DNA of 5,994 nucleotides from Verrucomicrobiota bacterium (GCA_009885905.1 VFJU01000042.1:1-5994); one strand, 5' to 3'; counted from the stretch's first letter, positions 1 through 5,994 are shown. Translations and numbers: made by a program. Notes: generated by a model from the letters alone, not told the origin.

Positions 1-3000
1 GTCGCACCTGATCCCGAGGCACCCCATGTTCCTGCGGCTTTCTGTACCGATCCAAAGTAGAGCTGATCCACAGTTTCCACCCCAGTGGGTTGGACCTTGC
101 CACCGTTGATGACGAGTGTCGTTAGATCATCGATCGCAAAGCCATTGACCGCAAGAATACCGCTGTTGACAGTGATTCCCGCATAGCTGTTAAGATTGAG
201 TGCGTCACCAACGAGGCTGAGAGTTCCTGTACCAGATTGCGTGATAGTACCTTGTCCATCGATCAAGCCCGATAATGTTTGATCGGCGGAGCTGCTAAAG
301 ACGAAGTTTGCTCCTACCCCAAATTGAATGGCTCCCGCATAAATTCCGCCACTTCCAAGTCGACCAGAGCCACTGACCTTCAAGGTGCCTTGGCTGATTT
401 TGGTAGTACCGCTGTAGGTATTAGTGCCAGTAAGGTCGAGGGTTCCGTCCCCGTCTTTCATCACGCCTAACGCGCCACCAGTGGTGCCGGTTGAGTTACT
501 GATCGGAGAACTGATCGTGACCGCACTTGGTGCATTGTTAGTGTTGATACCAAACAAGGCATTCGCTTTAAGTCCGTTGGCATTGCTGACGGAGAGATTG
601 CTGAGCAGGGTTCCAATCTGGGTGCCGCTAAATTCACCGCTACCACCCGCATTGATTGCGAGCGTCGCGTCACTGGAAACCGTGATTTTTGCAGCCGTCC
701 AATTGGCCTCCACGGCACTGTAGAGCGAGGAAGGTTTGGCGATAAGCAGTGTCCCGGCAGTGACTGAGGTACTGCCTGTGTAGGAATTTGCTCCAGAAAG
801 CGTCCAACCGCCAGAGCCAGATTTCACAAGGGAAGTGGTACCAGATGTGCTATCCACAATGCGCCCACTGATTTCTCCCATGCCCGATCCCGTGCCCTGC
901 AGAGTGAGGCTTTTGATTCCTAGACCGCTCGCTGTAAAATCGCTCGTGAATTTAAGGGGCCCGCTGCCAAAGTGTTCAACAATCCCACCCCCGGTGGTAC
1001 CGGCAAGATTGATGACGCGATCCGTTGTTTCGCCATAACCCTGATAAAAGAGGGTGCCTGATGTGTTACCCGAGCCGAGGGAGATCGTTCCGTCAGCCAC
1101 CGTCACGGGTGCACCAAGACCACTGGTCGCGCTACCTCCAACGACGCTGTTAATCGTGGAAGCGAGAATTTTTCCTGCCTGAATGCTGACCGGCCCCGTG
1201 AAAGCGTTATCTGAGTTGGTCAGCGAAAGTGGACCACTGCCAGTCTTGATGATACCGCCAGTACCGCTGGTGATGCCATTGATGGACATATTGAAAGATG
1301 TCTGGATGGTGGAGGTCGCACTAAGTGCGAAGCTTCCGCTGAGACTGCAGCCAAACCCATTGTTTGAAATTATAGTGCCGCCATTAAGTGAGACCGCGTT
1401 ACTTCTATTTCCCCGCTCTAGGGAGAGAATACCACCAGAATTTACGGTGACAGGTCCTGTGCCGAGGGTGGCAGGTGTGGTATCCGTAACGCCTGCTGAC
1501 AAGGTGCCAGCATTGACGATAGTTCCGCCGCTATAGCTATTGGTCAAACCAGTGATCGACACCTTGCTCGGACCGTTCTTAACCAATACGCCAGAACCCG
1601 AAATTAAGCCTGACAGAGTGAGCGTGCCGGTACCACTCCCTCCAAAGCTCGTGTCAGATGCGAGGCCGATAGGCGGCGCGATGGTCGCGGTGGTATTTGA
1701 ACCTAGATTGATTTGTGGGTTGTTGGATCCGTCGCTGGTCATCGTGATCGCATTGGCGCCAGCGATTGTAACGGTGGCAGTACTGACGCCTGTACTCGAG
1801 AAATTAAGCTGATTCGCTTGGAAACCACCCGTTAGATCTTGAGTTGTTGTGTAGGCTCCTGGTAGGGCGAAGTTGAGTTTGTAGTCCGATCTTCCACCGT
1901 TTGCCGGTGCCGCTATGGCGCCCGAATCAGCGGTCCACTTGGTGTTATCACTCCAATTACCAGCGATGGCGGCGGCCCACGTAAAGTTCGAGAGATTGAT
2001 GACGCTGATTCCAGATTGAGTGGCGCTGATAGAGGAAATGGCATCTGAGACCGTGACCGATTGGGTGCCTAGGGTATTCAGTGTAAGTCCCGTAAAGGTG
2101 TGCACTCCAGCGTCTCCGCTCAAGAAACTGTAGCTGGAAGGCAGGGTCGCGATGGGGTCGCTGCTGGTAAAATTGACAGCTCCCGTGTATCCCGTGGCGG
2201 TGTTGCCATATGAATCCACAACGGTGACCGTGATGCTGCCGGGGACATTGATTGCGCGAGGACTTGAGAAGCCTGAGAGGACAAAGCCGCTCGCGCTGGC
2301 CCCGGTCACAGTGATCCCAGATTGGGTTCCAGTCACGTAGCTGCTGACAGTGTCGGTGGCCGTGATGGATTGACTGCCGGCGCTATTCAGCGTGACTCCA
2401 CTGAAGGTGTGGACACCGTTGTCGCTAGAAACAAAGGTATAGTCGGAGGGCAAGCCAGCCAACGTGCTAGATGTGGTAAAGTGGACGGTGCCTGAGTAGC
2501 TTGTGGAGGTCGCACCGTTCGAGTTCTTTGCCGTGACCGTGATGCTTCCCGCTGCTCCTGCCGCTTGAGGGCTAGGAAAACCTGAAAGCGTGAGGCTCAC
2601 TGCGGCATCATTGGCAGAGATGACAATGCCGGATTGGCTGCCAGTGATTGAACTACTTACCGTGTCTGTTGCGGTGAGAGTGAACATGCCGGCGGTATTG
2701 AAGATGACTCCACTGAAGGTGTGCACTCCAGCGTCTCCAGCAACAAAAGTATAGTTCGATGGCAAGTTGGCAGCGCTATCGCCAGTGCTGAGGCTGACGG
2801 TGCCGGTGTATCCGGTAGCGACGTTACCATAGGTATCTTTCGCGGTGACGGTGACACTGCCCGCGTTGCCTAATGACTGTGGGTTGGGAAAGCCAGAAAC
2901 CGTGAGGCTCGTTGCTGCGGCGGCTTGCACGTTGAAAGTCGCCGTACCGGTCTTACCCGCCCCTGTGACGATGAAGGTCTTGCTTGCCCCAACCACCGTT

Positions 3001-3929
3001 GGTGTGACACTCACTCCCGTTAAGCTACCCGCCGTAAAGCTACCAGAGGTTCCCGTAATATTAGCCGTGCCGCTGTAGGCTAACGTGCCATTGTATGCCA
3101 CGGTGTTTTCACTGGCATCTTTCGCAGTGATGGTGACACCCGTGATCGCTTGGCCTACCGTCTGGTTCGCAGAAATCCCAGAGATGGTGAAATGATCTAG
3201 ACTTCCTGGCGTGAAGGTCACATCCACATTACTCATTAGAATCTGGTCCGCATTCGTATCACCCGTGTTCTGAAAGCCGACGCGATTGAGGACATAGGTC
3301 AGTGGAGTTGTGTCCGTGAATGTCATGTTGGCAAAGTCGAGACCATCGGAATTGCGCTTAAGCGAGGTGGTGGTCACCAACCCACCTGTAGCATTGCGTG
3401 CGATGTTGACGGTGAAATTATACTGGGTGTTTGTGAGTACGACCCCCGATCCCATGCCTGCAGCACTGAACACCAACGCGGTGGCACCGGTGGAACTCGA
3501 AAATGCACCAGTGTTAGGGCTGTTCCGTTCGTAAATCGTGCCAGTGCTGATGGATCCCGTGTTGAAGGCAAAATAGCCGAGCCAACCATTCGTGGTGGCA
3601 CTGCTGTTCAAATTAAACAGGCCGAAGCGAAAAAACCCACCGCTGGTGCCCGTCACACTGGCTCCTGCAAAAGTGGCCGAACCCGTAAGTGTGATGGCAT
3701 CTCCCTCGGCCGCGAGGGTGATGGAAGGGAAACTCGCATAAAGGTTTGAGGCCTTTGCATTGTCTGCCGCACCACTGCCCCAAGTAGGTGAGGCAGTAGC
3801 CGTGTTGCTCAGGATGGTGGTGGTTGACGTTGTCGCCCAAGGTCCTGCGACTGGTCCCGCTTTGGCCAGAGATGCAGCGAGCACGAATGCGAAAAGTTTT
3901 ATTTGCGTGGGTATTTTTATGGATTTCAT
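1..3929 (-). CDS. Giant secreted Ig-like / autotransporter-associated beta-strand repeat protein, 3' end outside window
   Basis: One uninterrupted frame runs from the ATG at 3927-3929 off the left edge (1309 codons plus 2 nt). I translated it through without meeting a stop. The start is the first ATG after an in-frame TAA at 3942-3944; no clear Shine-Dalgarno sequence precedes it. Residues 1-24 are a Sec signal peptide (Lys at 2, 5 and 11, hydrophobic core, likely AKA cleavage site). Residues 25-242 form a Gly/Ser/Thr/Asn-rich domain shared with the gene at 5321. Residues 243-648 are four Ig-like modules of 98-104 residues. A GNWSDNTKW motif just after Trp651 opens the repeat region, as is typical of PATR proteins, and five beta-strand repeats lie between residues 774 and 1263. 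The last visible part (TVDQLYFG...AAGTWGASGSGA) resembles the closing module that usually comes shortly before the C-terminus of such proteins. The protein is probably exported and exposed at the surface or in the matrix. No catalytic motif was seen. The anchor (PEP-CTERM or other) is not visible. A role in adhesion is inference only. Confidence 0.9.
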   Translation of the reverse strand, partial: MKSIKIPTQIKLFAFVLAASLAKAGPVAGPWATTSTTTILSNTATASPTWGSGAADNAKASNLYASFPSITLAAEGDAITLTGSATFAGASVTGTSGGFFRFGLFNLNSSATTNGWLGYFAFNTGSISTGTIYERNSPNTGAFSSSTGATALVFSAAGMGSGVVLTNTQYNFTVNIARNATGGLVTTTSLKRNSDGLDFANMTFTDTTPLTYVLNRVGFQNTGDTNADQILMSNVDVTFTPGSLDHFTISGISANQTVGQAITGVTITAKDASENTVAYNGTLAYSGTANITGTSGSFTAGSLTGVSVTPTVVGASKTFIVTGAGKTGTATFNVQAAAATSLTVSGFPNPQSLGNAGSVTVTAKDTYGNVATGYTGTVSLSTGDSAANLPSNYTFVAGDAGVHTFSGVIFNTAGMFTLTATDTVSSSITGSQSGIVISANDAAVSLTLSGFPSPQAAGAAGSITVTAKNSNGATSTSYSGTVHFTTSSTLAGLPSDYTFVSSDNGVHTFSGVTLNSAGSQSITATDTVSSYVTGTQSGITVTGASASGFVLSGFSSPRAINVPGSITVTVVDSYGNTATGYTGAVNFTSSDPIATLPSSYSFLSGDAGVHTFTGLTLNTLGTQSVTVSDAISSISATQSGISVINLSNFTWAAAIAGNWSDNTKWTADSGAIAAPANGGRSDYKLNFALPGAYTTTQDLTGGFQANQLNFSSTGVSTATVTIAGANAITMTSDGSNNPQINLGSNTTATIAPPIGLASDTSFGGSGTGTLTLSGLISGSGVLVKNGPSKVSITGLTNSYSGGTIVNAGTLSAGVTDTTPATLGTGPVTVNSGGILSLERGNRSNAVSLNGGTIISNNGFGCSLSGSFALSATSTIQTSFNMSINGITSGTGGIIKTGSGPLSLTNSDNAFTGPVSIQAGKILASTINSVVGGSATSGLGAPVTVADGTISLGSGNTSGTLFYQGYGETTDRVINLAGTTGGGIVEHFGSGPLKFTSDFTASGLGIKSLTLQGTGSGMGEISGRIVDSTSGTTSLVKSGSGGWTLSGANSYTGSTSVTAGTLLIAKPSSLYSAVEANWTAAKITVSSDATLAINAGGSGEFSGTQIGTLLSNLSVSNANGLKANALFGINTNNAPSAVTISSPISNSTGTTGGALGVMKDGDGTLDLTGTNTYSGTTKISQGTLKVSGSGRLGSGGIYAGAIQFGVGANFVFSSSADQTLSGLIDGQGTITQSGTGTLSLVGDALNLNSYAGITVNSGILAVNGFAIDDLTTLVINGGKVQPTGVETVDQLYFGSVQKAAGTWGASGSGA
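141..1610 (-). repeat. Five autotransporter-associated beta-strand (PATR-type) repeats
   Basis: Units of the form G(x)IxGxGxxxKxGxGxLxLTGxNxYxGxTxVxxGTLxV are seen at 1491-1610 (residues 774-813, VKNGPSKVSITG...GTIVNAGTLS), 1152-1277 (885-926, IIKTGSGPLSLT...VSIQAGKIL), 735-866 (1022-1065, VKSGSGGWTLSGANSYTGST), 372-476 (1152-1186, MKDGDGTLDLTGTNTYSGTT) and 141-269 (1221-1263, ITQSGTGTLSLVGD...ITVNSGILAV). Such units are known to form right-handed beta-helix passenger domains. Spacing is irregular, with poorly matching linkers between units, so the repeats are old and diverged. No autotransporter barrel domain is visible, but the C-terminus is missing. Confidence 0.82.
1978..3203 (-). repeat. 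Four tandem Ig-like modules in the giant protein
   Basis: The module starts, marked by a hydrophobic-x-SGF or ISGI motif, fall at residues 243, 341, 445 and 548, giving lengths of 98, 104, 103 and about 101. The last three align closely: SGFPxPQ or SGFSSPR, then GSxTVTxxDxYGN (less exact in the middle unit), then GYTGxVxF, then LPSxYxF, then GVHTFxG, then TVSSxxTGxQSGI. This is the pattern of the Ig-like or invasin-type beta-sandwich repeats found in many bacterial surface proteins. The first module is more diverged (DHFTISGISANQTVGQAITG). These modules probably act as spacers that hold other domains away from the cell; this role comes from family knowledge and is not shown here. Confidence 0.8.
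3259..3839 (-). repeat. Left arm of a 581-bp inverted repeat (paralogous domain)
   Basis: This segment inside the giant gene matches 5414-5994 in inverted orientation without gaps (position p pairs with 9253 minus p). By hand count there are about 67 mismatches in 581, or roughly 88% identity. A 51-bp stretch at 3393-3443 is identical to 5810-5860. The match ends only because the window ends, so the true arm may be longer. Confidence 0.88.
3858..3929 (-). other. Signal peptide coding segment of the giant gene
   Basis: Codons 1-24 give a positively charged start (MKSIKIPTQIK), a hydrophobic core (LFAFVLAASL) and a predicted signal peptidase I site after AKA at residues 22-24. This sequence shares nothing obvious with the signal peptide of the paralogue at 5321, although the mature domains are nearly identical. 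Confidence 0.8.
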
Positions 3930-4032
3930 GAGTGTGAATGATTACAGAGCGTTAAACGTGGATTTTTTAGTTAACAATTAACCAAAGGGGAGAATAAGAA
4001 AACCATTCAAAAACCAATTATTTTTAACGTCC

Positions 4033-4064
4033 GCAAGATTATATCTGCCATATTTCCTCGCTAA
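4033..4064 (-). promoter_or_regulatory. Candidate promoter of the giant gene
   Basis: Reading leftwards, the operator is followed at once by TTAGCG (4059-4064) and, 15 bp further, by a perfect TATAAT at 4038-4043. The -35 box is poor and the spacer is short. The block is supported mainly by its similarity to the equivalent stretch after the second operator (AAATATG and CTTGC are shared). The transcription start is not known. A start just after the TATAAT would give a leader of roughly 100 nt. Confidence 0.45.
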
Positions 4065-4085
4065 CTAGCCGAAATTACCGACTAG
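4065..4085 (-). promoter_or_regulatory. Predicted operator 1, 21-bp imperfect palindrome
   Basis: The plus strand reads CTAGCCG, seven bases, CGACTAG. Read in the direction of the giant gene, it matches the site at 5234-5254 at 19 of 21 positions. The two half-sites (CTAGYCG and its complement) form an inverted repeat suited to a dimeric helix-turn-helix protein. The nearest candidate is the regulator encoded immediately upstream. The site lies 135 bp before the giant gene's start codon and directly next to the promoter-like block. Confidence 0.72.
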
Positions 4086-4149
4086 ATTAATACATCAATT
4101 CGTCACAAGAAACGAGGAGACGAAAAAGTGGCAGGGTTCAATTTCTTGA

Positions 4150-5226
4150 TCACCCCTTCCACGCCGGACCAATGCTGCCACCGTCTATGAACTGGGCAGG
4201 TACCACGCTGGGTTTGCGGTCTGGAAGTCCTTTTTTAACTGATAAAACCCAGCGAACCACGTGCCGAACCATGGGCTTCGAGTCCGACTTGATGTGGGCG
4301 ATGCCAGAATGACACCAAGCGAACGCAGGATCATCACCGGTCGCAACCAATGATACCTGTTCGGGCACATGGAGGCGCCTCCGTGCCAGAAATTCCATGG
4401 TGGCGATGAATTGGGCCGTCTCGCTAATAATCATCGCTGTTGGAGGCGTTAAGCGAAAAAGACTTTCTAGCAGTTGATGGAATCCTTCGGGAGTTTCCTC
4501 CCACGCCGGCAGATTGAAGTCTCCGGCAGATAGCCCGTGAAGGGCCAACTCATCTAGAAACGCCTGTTCTATTTTTCCTGGTATCGGCAAGCGGCGCGCC
4601 TTGCGTGCGATCAGCACGATGCGGCGATGCCCGAGCTCGAGGAGTCGTCGTGTGGCGCTAACATAGGCCGATAGCTTATCTGGCCCGACACTGGCTACAG
4701 GTAGCCCTAATGCACGCCCATATAGTGCGAAGCAGGGAGTTAACTGTAACGTAGACCATTTTAACAACTCGTAAGAACCCGCCACCAGAATCCATGCATC
4801 GGCTGGGTGTTGGCCGAGCATACGGGTGATTCGACCTACGTCGTGCCCAAGTTGGACTTGGGTTTTGGGCAGATAAAACAACTCGTGATCTTTCGACCTA
4901 ACATCCCTCTCGATCTGCAACAAGACTTGGCCTACCTTGTTCTGTTCATCGGACAAATCATCATGAAGCAGCATCCCCACACGAAGCGTTCGGTGTCCTA
5001 TTGCCTGAGCTGTGATGGAACGACAGCGGCCCAAACCCTGCGCACTCAGTAATCCTTCCGCCTCAAGTAAACGCAATGCGGCACGAATCGTGTCCCGCGA
5101 AACATCAAACTCCGCCGCCAACCGAGCTACACCGGGCAGCATTTCCCGCCACCGACCGGAACGCAATCCTTTGCGCAGATGCTCAGCGCACAATTCGGCG
5201 ATAGAATTTCGGTGGAGTCGGTGCAT
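4150..5226 (-). CDS. Transcription regulator with GntR-like winged helix and LacI-type sensor domain
   Basis: This complete protein has 358 residues. Residues 8-72 form a winged helix: helix SIAELCAEHLRKGLRSGRW, then LPGVARLAAEFDVSRDTIRAALRLLEAEGLL (residues 30-60) and a wing ending around Ile71. This is the GntR pattern of a recognition helix (SRDTIRAAL) followed by LEAEGLL. From Leu80 (LRVGMLLHDDL) onward it resembles the periplasmic-binding-protein-like sensor of the LacI/GalR family, including SVGPDKLSAYVSATRRLLELGHRRIVLI and a late TGDDPAFAW segment. Such hybrids usually sense a sugar or related small molecule and act as dimers in the cytoplasm; the ligand here is unknown. An in-frame TAG lies upstream at 5251-5253, so the ATG at 5224-5226 is the only upstream ATG choice. 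No Shine-Dalgarno sequence precedes it, and operator 2 ends 8 bp before it. The gene sits between two paralogous secreted-protein genes, each with a matching operator, which suggests that it regulates both as well as itself. Confidence 0.9.
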   Translation of the reverse strand: MHRLHRNSIAELCAEHLRKGLRSGRWREMLPGVARLAAEFDVSRDTIRAALRLLEAEGLLSAQGLGRCRSITAQAIGHRTLRVGMLLHDDLSDEQNKVGQVLLQIERDVRSKDHELFYLPKTQVQLGHDVGRITRMLGQHPADAWILVAGSYELLKWSTLQLTPCFALYGRALGLPVASVGPDKLSAYVSATRRLLELGHRRIVLIARKARRLPIPGKIEQAFLDELALHGLSAGDFNLPAWEETPEGFHQLLESLFRLTPPTAMIISETAQFIATMEFLARRRLHVPEQVSLVATGDDPAFAWCHSGIAHIKSDSKPMVRHVVRWVLSVKKGLPDRKPSVVPAQFIDGGSIGPAWKG

Positions 5227-5233
5227 GCAATTA

Positions 5234-5254
5234 CTAGTCGTTATTTTCGGCTAG
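5234..5254 (+). promoter_or_regulatory. Predicted operator 2, 21-bp imperfect palindrome
   Basis: The plus strand reads CTAGTCG, seven bases, CGGCTAG, with one more symmetric base pair outside (A on the left, T on the right). It is the second copy of the site at 4065-4085, in the same orientation relative to the downstream surface-protein gene. It lies 66 bp before the start codon at 5321. It also sits in the untranslated leader or promoter of the regulator, 8 bp (7 intervening bases) from that gene's ATG. A protein bound here could therefore affect transcription in both directions. Confidence 0.75.
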
Positions 5255-5292
5255 TTGGCAAGAAAATATGAATTATATCTCCTTGCCGAGGT
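5255..5292 (+). promoter_or_regulatory. Candidate promoter of the second surface-protein gene
   Basis: The operator is followed directly by TTGGCA (5255-5260), a fair -35 box, and then by an AT-rich stretch (AAATATGAATTATATCT). The block aligns without gaps to the one after operator 1. The exact -10 box is unclear: the position equivalent to the TATAAT of the other promoter reads TATCTC, and TATATC lies 2 bp earlier. The conserved alignment is better evidence than either hexamer. Confidence 0.4.
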
Positions 5293-5306
5293 ATAGGAAT
5301 AATGAG

Positions 5307-5319
5307 AGCTACGGTAGCT
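5307..5319. repeat. Short palindrome AGCTACGGTAGCT just before the start codon
   Basis: A perfect 6-bp inverted repeat with a single central base ends one base before the ATG at 5321. In RNA a one-base loop is too tight, so only a shorter stem could form. As DNA it could be a small protein site. It occupies the place where a ribosome binding site would be expected. It is not present before the paralogue's start. Confidence 0.35.
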
Positions 5320-5320
5320 T

Positions 5321-5994
5321 ATGAAAATCCAATCAACCTCCCGACTCATTCACATCAGCCTCTTTATTTGCCTCTGCACCTGCCTCAGTACCCATGGGGC
5401 AACCGTCACCGGATGGGCAACAACGTCAACCACGACCACCCTAAGCAACCAAACCACTGCATCGCCTACATGGGGCAGTGGTGCGACAGACAATGCAAGG
5501 GCCTCAAACCTATATGCAAGTTTCCCCACCATCAATCTCGCGACTGCGGGAGATGCCATCACACTCACGGGTTCGGCCACTTTTGCAGGAGCCAATGTGA
5601 CGGGCACCAGCGGCGGTTTTTTTCGCTTCGGCCTGTTTAATGTGAACAGCAGTGCCACCACGAATGGTTGGCTCGGATACTTTGCCTTTAGCACGGGATC
5701 CACCGGCACTGGCACGTTGTACGAACGAACAAGTGGCAACACTGGGGCATTTTCAAGTTCCACCGGCGCGACTGCGTTGGTGTCCAGCGCTGCAGCCATG
5801 GGATCTGGAGTCGTACTCACAAACACCCAGTATAATTTCACCGTCAACATCGCACGCAATAGTTCAGGTGCGTTAGTGACCACCACCTCGCTCAAGCGCA
5901 ATTCCGACAATCTCGACTTTGCCAACATGACATTCACGGACACAACTCCGCTGACCTATGCCTTCAATCGCGTCGGCTTTCAGAACACGACTGA
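5321..5994 (+). CDS. Secreted paralogue of the giant surface protein, 5' part only
   Basis: The frame is open from the ATG at 5321 to the right edge (224 codons plus 2 nt). An in-frame TAG at 5315-5317 makes this the first possible ATG. Residues 1 to about 27 form a signal peptide (MKIQSTSRLIHISLF, then a cysteine-rich core with Cys17, Cys19 and Cys21, ending STHGA). No proper lipobox is seen, so a lipoprotein is unlikely. From Trp32 onward it aligns without gaps to residues 31-223 of the giant gene at 1-3929, with 26 differences in 193 residues (about 86% identity). The shared part includes TASPTWGSGA, GDAITLTGSATFAGA, GFFRFGLFN and TQYNFTVNIARN. I do not recognise a named family for this domain. 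It is Gly/Ser/Thr-rich, probably beta-structured, and has no visible catalytic motif. Whether Ig-like and beta-strand repeats follow, as in the paralogue, cannot be seen here. Confidence 0.88.
   Translation, partial: MKIQSTSRLIHISLFICLCTCLSTHGATVTGWATTSTTTTLSNQTTASPTWGSGATDNARASNLYASFPTINLATAGDAITLTGSATFAGANVTGTSGGFFRFGLFNVNSSATTNGWLGYFAFSTGSTGTGTLYERTSGNTGAFSSSTGATALVSSAAAMGSGVVLTNTQYNFTVNIARNSSGALVTTTSLKRNSDNLDFANMTFTDTTPLTYAFNRVGFQNTT
5414..5994 (+). repeat. Right arm of a 581-bp inverted repeat (paralogous domain)
   Basis: This is the partner of 3259-3839. The arm begins at the first Trp of the mature domain. Upstream of it the two genes diverge sharply through the signal peptide and leader, and they become similar again only in the operator and promoter block. 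About 1.57 kb carrying the regulator and both control regions lies between the arms. Confidence 0.88.

Larger units (their letters stand above)
3930..4149. other. AT-rich intergenic control region between regulator and giant gene
   Basis: These 220 bp lie downstream of the regulator stop and upstream of the giant gene, both on the minus strand. They contain the operator and promoter-like module at 4027-4085. Between that module and the start codon there are about 100 bp of AT-rich untranslated leader with no convincing Shine-Dalgarno sequence. No convincing terminator for the regulator gene was found, so read-through from the regulator into the giant gene cannot be excluded. Confidence 0.7.

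Noticed and set aside
1..140. Autotransporter beta-barrel at the C-terminus of the giant protein
   Set aside because: The visible end has a repeat-closing module only. Despite the name of the repeat family, nothing in the window shows a barrel or any other anchor.
279..1812. Several plus-strand open frames of 60-117 codons across 279-470, 424-723, 835-1038, 1183-1536 and 1540-1812
   Set aside because: They lie antisense to the giant repeat gene, have no homology that I recognise, and are expected by chance opposite a Gly/Ser/Thr-rich sequence low in stops.
3970..3982. Small palindrome GTTAACAATTAAC in the leader of the giant gene
   Set aside because: Five-base arms in AT-rich sequence are expected by chance, and no copy occurs before the paralogue.
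4099..4124. Inverted repeat TTCGTC...GACGAA after the regulator stop, considered as a terminator
   Set aside because: A 6-bp stem with a 14-base loop is weak, and no T-run follows in the direction of transcription.
4807..5254. Plus-strand open frames inside the regulator region
   Set aside because: The opposite strand encodes a clear winged-helix and LacI-like protein, and these frames show no domain.
5302..5640. Open frame of 112 codons from an ATG at 5302 with AGGAAT just upstream
   Set aside because: It is shifted one base against the frame that matches the paralogue. A similar out-of-frame reading exists inside the other paralogue, so this is a shadow of the shared domain. The AGGAAT is close to the ATG but not enough to support a real gene.
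5350..5943. Minus-strand open frame of 197 codons
   Set aside because: It is antisense to the gene at 5321, which has a signal peptide and a supported paralogue. Its resemblance to an antisense frame at 3310-3534 only reflects the duplicated domain on the other strand.
3259..5994. Insertion sequence or composite transposon bounded by inverted repeats
   Set aside because: The arms are coding sequence of two paralogous genes, and no transposase, terminal motif or target duplication is visible.

Overview
The window holds three genes and the control region between them. The likely host is a verrucomicrobial bacterium, perhaps Opitutaceae-like. This is inferred from the very long secreted protein built of autotransporter-associated beta-strand (PATR-type) repeats and from the regulator that joins a GntR-like winged helix to a LacI-like sensor domain. 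Both types are frequent in that phylum. No marker gene fixes the taxonomy.

Positions 1-3929 (minus strand) are the 5' part of one giant open reading frame of at least 1309 codons. It encodes a signal peptide, a unique N-terminal beta-rich domain, four Ig-like modules, and then a long stretch of autotransporter-associated beta-strand repeats. Its C-terminus lies beyond the left edge. Positions 3930-4149 are an AT-rich intergenic region carrying the promoter and operator of that gene. Positions 4150-5226 (minus strand) encode a complete 358-residue transcription regulator. Positions 5227-5320 are the divergent control region between the regulator and the last gene. Positions 5321-5994 (plus strand) are the start of a second secreted protein. 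By hand count its first mature domain is about 86% identical in protein and 88% identical in DNA to that of the giant gene.

The main result is regulatory. A 21-bp imperfect palindrome, CTAGYCG-N7-CGRCTAG, occurs twice: upstream of the giant gene (4065-4085) and between the regulator and the second paralogue (5234-5254). In both places it sits in the same orientation relative to the surface-protein gene, and a similar promoter-like block follows it directly. About 45 of 59 positions match across the whole module. One copy also lies 8 bp (7 intervening bases) upstream of the regulator's own start codon. The simplest reading is a self-contained locus in which the regulator binds both sites, controls two related secreted proteins together and controls itself.

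The two paralogues face away from each other, so their shared domain forms a large inverted repeat (arms of at least 581 bp) around the regulator. Inversion or gene conversion between them is therefore possible. The ligand of the regulator, the function of the surface proteins and the way they are anchored cannot be read from this window.
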